Positions 1 to 5,468 of a stretch of DNA of 6,555 bases are shown here, piece by piece; position 1 is the first letter of the stretch; each line of letters opens with the position of its first letter. Source of the stretch: JBBFMJ01 sp037441225. Its GTDB lineage: Bacteria; Acidobacteriota; Thermoanaerobaculia; UBA2201. Made by a program: the position numbers and the translations under genes. A model generated the notes under the pieces. That model had not been told where the DNA came from. It was given only the letters and a program-made list of their open reading frames with translations, and did no database searches. The stretch is taken from NCBI GenBank assembly GCA_037441225.1, contig JBBISU010000132.1:1-6555 (forward strand), in the 5' to 3' direction.

Positions 1-22
1 ACATTAAGAAATATTTTGTTTA

Positions 23-101
23 TGTAGCCGCAACCTTTATGGTTGCGAATAATAACATATATAAACAATATATTGCGCAGGCCAAAGAACCTGCGGCTAC
101 A
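23..101. repeat. Short MITE/REP-like element with terminal inverted repeats
   Basis: The element is bounded by perfect 10-bp terminal inverted repeats, TGTAGCCGCA at 23-32 and TGCGGCTACA at 92-101. Each end also folds into its own hairpin: CGCAACC/GGTTGCG with loop TTTAT on the left (29-47), and CGCAGG/CCTGCG on the right (76-81 and 91-96). The middle is almost pure A/T. This hairpin, AT-rich spacer, hairpin layout is typical of small non-autonomous palindromic repeats scattered in intergenic DNA of many bacteria. No transposase is present. The repeat structure is seen directly; mobility and copy number are inferred. Confidence 0.6.
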
Positions 102-121
102 ATTTTTTATTTTTTTTGTTT

Positions 122-235
122 TTTGTAGGGGGGACCCTTGTGGTTGCCCGCAAAATACAAATAATATAATGAAATTTATTTTTTTGTGCCTGATCATTAG
201 TTATTTGGGCGGGGAAAAGCCTAAGCCCCTACAAA
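122..235. repeat. Second MITE/REP-like element with terminal inverted repeats
   Basis: Perfect 10-bp terminal inverted repeats, TTTGTAGGGG at 122-131 and CCCCTACAAA at 226-235, bound a 114-bp segment. A hairpin lies just inside the left end (GGGGGACC, loop CTTGT, GGTTGCCC) with one mismatch and one wobble pair. GGGG/CCCC and GGC/GCC pairings lie near the right end, around an AT-rich core. It has the same architecture as the element at 23-101 and lies only about 20 bp from it, but the end sequence differs (GTAGGGG against GTAGCCGC). The imperfect left stem suggests a decayed copy. No coding potential is credible here. Confidence 0.5.
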
Positions 236-364
236 TTGCCACGATAATTCACACAAAACACGGAAAACGGACAGGAACAACAGACTGCTGCTCTGATGCT
301 CTGTTTAATTCCATATTCAACTGCTTTTTTGAATTTAAAAAATAGTTTTTTAATTTTTTTTAGA
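236..364. other. Non-coding stretch downstream of the octaheme cytochrome gene
   Basis: Positions 236-314 are less AT-rich than the surroundings and contain short repetitive CTG/CTCTG words, but I recognise no gene or RNA. Between 315 and 353 lie two weak stems: ATTCAA/TTGAAT (315-320 and 329-334), and an A/T-only stem TTAAAAAA/TTTTTTAA with loop TAG (335-342 and 346-353). These sit 10-50 nt beyond the stop of the minus-strand cytochrome gene and could slow polymerase. Neither is GC-rich enough to call an intrinsic terminator. Confidence 0.4.
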
Positions 365-1732
365 TTATTCTAATAGTTTTTTTAATGGATCTTCTTTATA
401 TCCAAGGGATTTAAAATCAAATTTTCCTTTTTTTCCATGACAATCAAAACATCCGAGGGCTTTTTCTTTTGGAGGAATTGAATGGAATATACCCATATAC
501 CTTTCTGTTTCAACCCATTTAAAGCTCTTTGGCTTCCTTTTAAAATATTGCTCAGTTCCAGAAGTGATTGCCTTTTCTATGTCTCCTGTTATAAAAGCAT
601 CAACGCATCTTATTGGAAGCATAAAATTTGTTTCTCCTTCTACTGGCATATATGCTTTGTGATACTTGAAGGGATATATTTTACTTTTTGTATCCTCAAT
701 AGACCCATCGGGAACCATAATTTGAACTTTTCCATTCATTAATTTAACTGGTTCACCTAAAATTGAAGAAGTTATTGTTTTTCCATTCCACCATTTATAT
801 ACTGGCTTTACATTTTTCTGAAACTCAATTTCCGGTTCATATTTTCCATTTTCTTCGTTTAAAACCAATTTTCTCCAGTCCCTAAACATATCCGTCTCAT
901 CATTTCTTGCAAAATCAGGTATATGACAGGTTACACAAGCAACTTTTTCTGAATGCTTATTTAATACATCCATTGGATGCATTTTTTTGCCATGACAGGA
1001 AGTGCAGTCCAATTTATCTCCTACTCTATCTGTTGAAACAATGTCAGCACCTCTTCCTAAAATCCTGTGATCTTTACCTTTATGACAATCAATACATTCC
1101 ATTCCAGAACCCATATGGACATCATAATCCCTTGGTGGATTTGAAAGAATTGGCTCAATATCACCTCTTTTCCAGTTTATCCCTCCACCTGAACCTGCGT
1201 GACAACGAAGGCACATATCTCTTCGAGGAAGTGATATCCTTTTTGCAACAGAGTTTAGCCCTTCTTTATTTTTCCATAATATTGGCTTTATTACATATTT
1301 TCCATCTTCTTCATAGACATCTCTTCTGTAGCCAGAAGCATGGCATATAAGGCAATCAATGTTTTCTAATTGTTTTTGGGATATCTTTTCTTCAGGAATT
1401 TCGCCAAAGCCAGAATGGCAAACTGCACAGCCCTTTGCAATTGTTATACCTTTCTGGCTTTTAAAAATCCCAAGCCAGCAACCCTTTGGATTTGTGCAAA
1501 AATCATTTATTACATTAATTTTCCCTAATTTTTCACCTTTATAATTTATAAGATCAGGTGCAAACCCTTTCCACTGATAATGCTGGGAATAAAAAAAACT
1601 TTCTGCTTCTTTTTTATGGCATTCAAGGCAGGTCTTTGTCCCTTCATAATTTTCAAAGTACTCAGAGTGAGAATACTTTTCTTCCTGTGAAAAAAGATTA
1701 ATTGAAATTAACAAAATCAAAAATAGTTTCAT
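365..1732 (-). CDS. Secreted octaheme c-type cytochrome, tetrathionate reductase (OTR) family
   Basis: The 455-residue protein has an N-terminal signal peptide (about residues 1-15, hydrophobic LFLILLISINLFS) and exactly eight CXXCH heme motifs at residues 35, 102, 127, 174, 213, 243, 266 and 428. There is no lipobox cysteine, so it should be soluble after export. Diagnostic segments match the OTR-like octaheme family: an N-terminal CLECHKKEAE followed by SQHYQW, ENIDCLICH, and a C-terminal PKEKALGCFDCHGKKGKFD before LGY..DP. The Shewanella family member reduces tetrathionate, and also nitrite and hydroxylamine, in vitro; its physiological role is unsettled. A 157-residue stretch separates hemes 7 and 8. 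Extra non-heme cysteines (79, 85, 376) are present. ATG start with GGAGGT at 1736-1741, only 3 nt upstream. It is the last gene of the cytochrome/porin operon, 48 nt after the porin stop. Family is well supported; the substrate is not determinable. Confidence 0.88.
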   Translation of the reverse strand: MKLFLILLISINLFSQEEKYSHSEYFENYEGTKTCLECHKKEAESFFYSQHYQWKGFAPDLINYKGEKLGKINVINDFCTNPKGCWLGIFKSQKGITIAKGCAVCHSGFGEIPEEKISQKQLENIDCLICHASGYRRDVYEEDGKYVIKPILWKNKEGLNSVAKRISLPRRDMCLRCHAGSGGGINWKRGDIEPILSNPPRDYDVHMGSGMECIDCHKGKDHRILGRGADIVSTDRVGDKLDCTSCHGKKMHPMDVLNKHSEKVACVTCHIPDFARNDETDMFRDWRKLVLNEENGKYEPEIEFQKNVKPVYKWWNGKTITSSILGEPVKLMNGKVQIMVPDGSIEDTKSKIYPFKYHKAYMPVEGETNFMLPIRCVDAFITGDIEKAITSGTEQYFKRKPKSFKWVETERYMGIFHSIPPKEKALGCFDCHGKKGKFDFKSLGYKEDPLKKLLE

Positions 1733-1753
1733 TGGACCTCCAAAAAATTTGGG

Positions 1754-1777
1754 AAGGGGTTCAAATTTGAACCCCTT
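1754..1777. terminator. Perfect 24-nt palindrome between porin and octaheme genes
   Basis: Arm AAGGGGTTCA (1754-1763) and its exact complement (1768-1777) enclose the loop AATT, and the whole 24 nt is self-complementary. On the plus strand it runs straight into seven T (1776-1782), a canonical intrinsic terminator shape, although no plus-strand gene lies upstream. On the minus strand, the direction of the operon, it begins 4 nt after the porin stop codon and is followed by CCC, AAA and then six T. There it could act as a partial terminator or as a 3'-end stabiliser that lowers octaheme mRNA relative to porin. Binding by a dimeric regulator is a less likely alternative. Confidence 0.55.
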
Positions 1778-1780
1778 TTT

Positions 1781-3394
1781 TTAAAATTTCGTTACTATAC
1801 TAAAAGAAATTATATCAAATTTATCATAAGTTGGAAAGGGTAAAATTGGAGTAGAATCCAGTTCTTTTGGTGCTCCTATATGCCAGCCAGAGCCACTGTA
1901 TTTATAATCATATCTCTGCCAGTCCAATTTTAATATAACATTTTTATAGATCTTGTTTAAATAATAAAATTCAAAGACATCCCCTCTTGCAGATAACTTT
2001 GGAGCAACAACATCATCTGCCCCAAGTCCAAAATTAAACCAGTATTTTGAACCCTTATTATATTCTAAACCAAAAAGAATTTTTTCATCTTTAAAAGAAT
2101 ACCTCAAGCCCCCATAAATGGCATAGCCAGAACGGGATTTTGGCTCTTCAAAGGGATCAGAAAAGAGTCCACCAAAGGGAGTTGTTACACTTTTTGGATG
2201 GCTTTTTAAATATCCATAACTTAAAAAGTAATCAAAAGGTCCATCTTTTCTCATAACAAGAAGTCCAGCTAAATCCAAATCACCCAAATTTGCCGATGGG
2301 GAATATCTCATAACAACTGGTGCATTATAGGTTTCACCTGTTACTGGATTAAAATTCATAACAGCCAGGCCATTAAAACCATCAGTTACATCAAAGGCAC
2401 GCATAATTGTTGTTAAAACAAACCAATTTTCATCTTTATAAATGTCCCAATTTATACCTCCCATATGGACATCTTTTAACCTATCAGCAGGGTTTTTCAA
2501 TTGCTGTGCCTGCCCAAAACCCGCCTCAAAACCCACGCCATAGCAAAACCTGAAAGTTGATTTTTCTGAAATATTCCAACCAAAAGTCATACCATCATAT
2601 TGATAATCAACAAGTAATCCAAGGGGAGTTCCACCTCTCAAAGAGCCCTCCCTTAAATGGAGTGGTGGCCCTTCTGTTGAAGGCCTTCTTCCAATTGATA
2701 AATATGTTTTATTTGAAAGAAAATTCTTCCAGTTAAAGTATGCTCTTTCAACCCTCAAAATATCACTATTTGGAGTTCTTGTAGTATTTCCATCCACAGA
2801 AATTGAATTTGATTGACCATTAAAGACTTGAACCCCTGTTGAATCACCCCATGCCTTATACATTGAAAGGCGTCCAGCAAAATCAATACTATCAGATACT
2901 TTTGATTTAAAGGAAAGTTTTAAAAGGTTTGTGTAAAAAATATCATTATCATAGGAATAACCATCTTTATATGCTAATGGCACATACATTGAAAACAATG
3001 CTTGTTGCATCTCTGGTGGAAAAGAAGACATATATTCTTTTAATTGATCAAATGTCAAGTTAGATGCAAAATAAAGCCAGTCGCCATAATGTGTTGCAAT
3101 GTAGGAAGAAACATCATCCCAGCCCTGTGGAAGCTGTCCTGTTGAAGCATAATAAAAAATAGTTGATACAACCATATTTTGCAATTTCAAACCATCAATG
3201 TAAGATGAAATATCTCCGTTTATTGAGTTTGCTTCAAATCTGTATTCACCTTCAAAATTTATCTTGTCCAAAATTGACTTTTTTTCCACTTCATTTAAGC
3301 GCTTCTTAATTGAAGAAATTTCATCTTCAATGCTTTTGTCTTCTGCAAACAAATTAAATGCTAAAACCAAAAATAAAAGAAATAATTTTTTCAT
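1781..3394 (-). CDS. Outer-membrane beta-barrel porin, DUF3373-like
   Basis: The 537-residue product starts with a signal peptide (MKKLFLLFLVLAFNLFA, cut before EDKS). A short charged coiled-coil-like helix follows (about residues 20-40, IEDEISSIKKRLNEVEKK), then alternating aromatic and polar beta strands to the end. The C-terminal residue is Phe (SIVTKF), as expected for recognition by the BAM assembly machinery. Residues 235-250 (GRRPSTEGPPLHLREG) match the conserved motif I associate with DUF3373, a porin family often encoded beside multiheme cytochromes in Desulfobacterota and Campylobacterota. Residues about 60-150 between early strands look partly helical and could be a plug or periplasmic insert. 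ATG start with GGAGGG at 3399-3404. The gene starts 23 nt after the upstream cytochrome stop, so co-transcription is very likely. Role inferred: it passes a substrate or houses an electron-transfer partner. The family call rests on motif memory. Confidence 0.82.
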   Translation of the reverse strand: MKKLFLLFLVLAFNLFAEDKSIEDEISSIKKRLNEVEKKSILDKINFEGEYRFEANSINGDISSYIDGLKLQNMVVSTIFYYASTGQLPQGWDDVSSYIATHYGDWLYFASNLTFDQLKEYMSSFPPEMQQALFSMYVPLAYKDGYSYDNDIFYTNLLKLSFKSKVSDSIDFAGRLSMYKAWGDSTGVQVFNGQSNSISVDGNTTRTPNSDILRVERAYFNWKNFLSNKTYLSIGRRPSTEGPPLHLREGSLRGGTPLGLLVDYQYDGMTFGWNISEKSTFRFCYGVGFEAGFGQAQQLKNPADRLKDVHMGGINWDIYKDENWFVLTTIMRAFDVTDGFNGLAVMNFNPVTGETYNAPVVMRYSPSANLGDLDLAGLLVMRKDGPFDYFLSYGYLKSHPKSVTTPFGGLFSDPFEEPKSRSGYAIYGGLRYSFKDEKILFGLEYNKGSKYWFNFGLGADDVVAPKLSARGDVFEFYYLNKIYKNVILKLDWQRYDYKYSGSGWHIGAPKELDSTPILPFPTYDKFDIISFSIVTKF

Positions 3395-3417
3395 ACTACC
3401 CTCCTTTTTTATTTTAA

Positions 3418-3750
3418 TTAGCCGCAGGTTTCTGGTTTTTCAGTATCTGCGGCATGTTCTAATACAAATTTTTTAATCTTTTCAAATTCTTCCTTTGTAA
3501 TCTTTTCCAAAACAGGATCCTTTAAATCTTTATGAACTTTTTCAAATTCTTCCTTAAAAAACCTTTCCCATTGGATTTGGATTAAATCAGAAGGAGAAAT
3601 TGCTTTTCCCTTTCCGCCATCAAAATGGCAGGACCTGCATTTTTCCTTAAATAAATCTTTTCCTGTTGCCTCTTTTTTCCCCGCAAAGAAAGCAAGGAAA
3701 AAAAGTAAGGTAAACAAAAAAACTACAAGCTTAAAGTTCTTTTTAAACAT
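3418..3750 (-). CDS. Small exported monoheme c-type cytochrome
   Basis: The 110-residue protein has a basic start and a long hydrophobic stretch (residues 8-23) serving as signal peptide or membrane anchor. A single heme-binding motif, CRSCH, follows at residues 38-42, in the usual class I position after GKDLFKEKC. The rest is lysine/glutamate-rich helix ending in HAADTEKPETCG; I recall similar tails in small cytochromes of anaerobic Proteobacteria-like lineages. The mature protein contains no methionine, so the usual His-Met heme ligation is impossible. His73 or His99 are the candidate sixth ligands, with the C-terminal Cys109 also possible. ATG start with a perfect AGGAGG at 3755-3760. It is the first gene of the operon, just downstream of a consensus promoter. 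Likely role: shuttling electrons between an inner-membrane quinol oxidase complex and the octaheme/porin partners (inference). Confidence 0.85.
   Translation of the reverse strand: MFKKNFKLVVFLFTLLFFLAFFAGKKEATGKDLFKEKCRSCHFDGGKGKAISPSDLIQIQWERFFKEEFEKVHKDLKDPVLEKITKEEFEKIKKFVLEHAADTEKPETCG
3421..3453 (-). other. GC-rich hairpin at the 3' end of the monoheme cytochrome gene
   Basis: The last codons of the cytochrome hold a perfect 7-bp inverted repeat, GCCGCAG (3421-3427) and CTGCGGC (3447-3453), around a 19-nt loop. In the minus-strand mRNA the stem closes directly before the TAA stop. It stands out against the AT-rich background and could protect the first cistron from 3' decay or slow ribosomes before the porin start 23 nt downstream. 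It may instead be a coincidence of the conserved AAD...ETCG tail. Confidence 0.4.
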
Positions 3751-3785
3751 AAAACCTCCTTTTCTTTTTTTTAATATAACATTTT

Positions 3786-3814
3786 ATTATATTATAATAT
3801 TCCCATATTGTCAA
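3786..3814 (-). promoter_or_regulatory. Consensus sigma70-type promoter of the cytochrome/porin operon
   Basis: Read on the minus strand, a perfect -35 box TTGACA (3809-3814) is separated by exactly 17 nt from a perfect -10 box TATAAT (3786-3791). Transcription would begin near 3779 and leave a leader of about 28 nt that includes the AGGAGG ribosome binding site of the monoheme cytochrome. A second overlapping TATAAT sits 5 nt closer to the -35 box at poor spacing. Small inverted repeats TATTG/CAATA (3806-3810 and 3819-3823) and CCATAT/ATATGG (3803-3808 and 3826-3831) flank the -35 box and could be an operator. Confidence 0.8.
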
Positions 3815-3895
3815 ATGCCAATAATATATGGAAATTACTATTTTAAAAGAAGCCTCTTATCTAAAATTTTTTATCACAAGTTTTTTGAATTATAA

Positions 3896-4834
3896 TTAAA
3901 TTAGTGGTGCCTTTTCTTTGTTTAACAACAATTTTATTTTTTTATTTAAAATCTTTACTTTGCCAAAAGAAGTTGTCTTGTCCTCCCCATCCATTTCAAA
4001 ATTTATATCTTTTTCAAAATAAATCTCAAAATAATCCCCCTTTGATGTAATTACTGAAGGGTGGTTTAAATGTTTCCCCTTAAATACAAGTATAAGCCCT
4101 CTTATAAAACTAAAAAAAGAAGCAGATTTAACTAAAATTAAATCTAAAAATCCATCGTTTAATTTTGCCATAGGGGCAATCTTCATCCCACCTCCAAAAA
4201 TTTGACCATTTGCAAAAGCAACTAAATAATTTTTTCCTTCAAATAATATTTTTTCTTTATTTGAAATTTTCATAAATGATGGTTTATATGTAAGTAAAGT
4301 AATTATTGTTGCCCTTAAAAAAGAAGTTTTTCCTCTTTTATGCCATTTATTGACCAAAGAAGCAACTTTTCCACTTAAACCAAAGGAAGCAATATTTAGA
4401 AAATATGATTTTTTATTATCTCCATTTGTCTTATATTCAATTAATCCAAGATCACAATTAACTACTTCTGCCTTTAATATCCATTTTGCTGCTTCTTTTA
4501 CATTTCTTGGAACTTCCAAAGTCCTGCAAAAATCAGAGCCAGTCCCAATTGGTAAATTGCAAAAAGGAATTTCTAAATTTAAAGGAATAATATAATTGTT
4601 TAAAATGTAATTATTTGTTCCATCACCACCAACTGAAATTATTCTGTTATACTTGCCATTCTTCAAATTATTTTTTAAGTTAAAAATATCTTTTTCTTTT
4701 GTGGACCCAAAAAATTCAACATCACCTAAAATTTCTTCCAGTTCTTTTTTGTGTTTATAAATTGTAGAAAATAACCTCCCCCCTTTTGCATAAGGGTTCA
4801 AAAAAAGAAGGGTTTTCAACTCCTTGGCTTCCAA
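3896..4834 (-). CDS. Diacylglycerol kinase / YegS-like lipid kinase family protein
   Basis: This is a cytosolic or membrane-associated kinase of the DAGK catalytic superfamily, which phosphorylates diacylglycerol or a related lipid or sphingoid base with ATP. Visible landmarks are FLNPYAKGG (residues 11-19), the nucleotide-binding GGDGT (69-73), LPIGTGSDF (94-102), CDLGLIEY (127-134), ANGQIFGGGMKIAP (208-221), LNDGFLDL (225-232) and DGE (282-284). At 312 residues it is full length. It overlaps the upstream gene by 19 nt. The start is uncertain because no ATG is available. TTG at 4832-4834 has AAGGAG only 1 nt upstream. TTG at 4817-4819 overlaps the upstream TGA stop as TTGA, a translational-coupling arrangement, and gives MKTLLFLNPYAKGG, a typical family beginning (307 residues). 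The lipid substrate cannot be deduced. Likely role: phospholipid recycling or making a minor phospholipid. Confidence 0.85.
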   Translation of the reverse strand: MEAKELKTLLFLNPYAKGGRLFSTIYKHKKELEEILGDVEFFGSTKEKDIFNLKNNLKNGKYNRIISVGGDGTNNYILNNYIIPLNLEIPFCNLPIGTGSDFCRTLEVPRNVKEAAKWILKAEVVNCDLGLIEYKTNGDNKKSYFLNIASFGLSGKVASLVNKWHKRGKTSFLRATIITLLTYKPSFMKISNKEKILFEGKNYLVAFANGQIFGGGMKIAPMAKLNDGFLDLILVKSASFFSFIRGLILVFKGKHLNHPSVITSKGDYFEIYFEKDINFEMDGEDKTTSFGKVKILNKKIKLLLNKEKAPLI

Positions 4835-5397
4835 ACTCCTTCAAATTTGCAATGGGGAAAACCATCCAACAAGCATTCAGAATGTTTCATATAAATTGAA
4901 CCTGCCCCAGCCAGTTGTAATGTTTTTTCCATCCAACCATATAAATCAATGCAAAAGGCTTTTGAAATTGGATGCCAGTCCTTGATATAGGCTTCTGCAC
5001 GACACTTTTCTTCTGATTTTATTTCTAATCTTCCTTTATTGTAATATCTTCCCCACAAAAGTGAGCCAAATTTTAGAATAGTATCGGGTGAACCAATTTT
5101 AATAAAAAGTTTATGGATTGTAGAGATTTCATATTCTGCTGTGTATTTACCTATTTCTTTGCAAAATTCAAAATTCCCATTACCAAAAGTCTTGTCTATT
5201 TTTTCATATATCTCCACTTGAAATTTAAAGGGATACCAATCAGAAGGAACTATTCCTTTTAAAACTTCTTTTTTAAAATCCTCAGATAAGTTTTCTTTAA
5301 GCCTTTCAATACCGTCTCTCCCAAAGCGATACTCCACAAAGTTCAATGCACCTTTTATAGTATAACCTTTGCTTTTTTGTAAAGAATAATCAATCAC
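4816..5397 (-). CDS. TIGR02265/DUF2378-like protein, function unknown
   Basis: The 193-residue soluble protein has no signal peptide or membrane segment. Its pattern resembles the TIGR02265/DUF2378 family, best known from expansions in Myxococcota: an N-terminal KGALNFVEYRFGRDGIERL (residues 15-33), then DWYPF (53-57), a helix with EIGKYTA (81-87), LLWGRYYNKG (113-122), GWMEKTLQLAGA (154-165) and a C-terminal C...G...CKFEGVW (175-189). The end resembles the V4R/heme-NO-binding fold, whose members bind small ligands through paired Cys/His residues; Cys175 and Cys183 are the candidates here. The start is GTG with no recognisable Shine-Dalgarno sequence, so the message may be leaderless or weakly translated. 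It is probably co-transcribed with the overlapping lipid kinase. The family assignment comes from motif spacing only and no biochemical function is claimed. Confidence 0.65.
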   Translation of the reverse strand: MIDYSLQKSKGYTIKGALNFVEYRFGRDGIERLKENLSEDFKKEVLKGIVPSDWYPFKFQVEIYEKIDKTFGNGNFEFCKEIGKYTAEYEISTIHKLFIKIGSPDTILKFGSLLWGRYYNKGRLEIKSEEKCRAEAYIKDWHPISKAFCIDLYGWMEKTLQLAGAGSIYMKHSECLLDGFPHCKFEGVWKPRS

Positions 5398-5468
5398 AAA
5401 TAAAATTTAACATAAAAAATAATAAAAATCAAATTTTATAAAAAAATTTACTATGGTAAAATAAAACA
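5398..5468. promoter_or_regulatory. Extremely AT-rich divergent promoter region
   Basis: This 71-bp gap between divergent genes is about 10% GC and must hold the promoters for both the minus-strand DUF2378/kinase pair and the plus-strand channel. No consensus boxes stand out. TAAAAT at 5457-5462 lies 6 nt before the channel ATG, and TTGATT followed by TTAAAT on the minus strand lies close to the GTG. Either would give an almost leaderless transcript. Neither gene has a Shine-Dalgarno sequence, unlike the cytochrome genes. Individual boxes are guesses. Confidence 0.4.

Noticed and set aside
43..345. A 100-codon plus-strand open frame in the left intergenic region
   Set aside because: It runs through the inverted repeats of both MITE-like elements, has no ribosome binding site, and its composition follows the repeats rather than a protein.
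1..364. A CRISPR array in the left repeat region
   Set aside because: The repeats are inverted pairs at element ends, not regularly spaced direct repeats, and no cas gene is visible.
907..1350. A 147-codon plus-strand open frame
   Set aside because: It lies wholly inside the octaheme cytochrome gene on the opposite strand, whose eight heme motifs make the minus-strand reading certain.
365..3394. An Mtr-type conduit (MtrA/MtrB/MtrC)
   Set aside because: The barrel lacks an MtrB-like N-terminal CXXC, the multiheme protein has eight hemes with OTR-family motifs rather than a decaheme pattern, and neither cytochrome has a lipobox.
3830..3895. An intrinsic terminator after the lipid kinase gene
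   Set aside because: Only a 4-bp AAGA/TCTT stem near 3849-3860 is present, too weak to support a call, although termination or read-through into the next operon cannot be judged.
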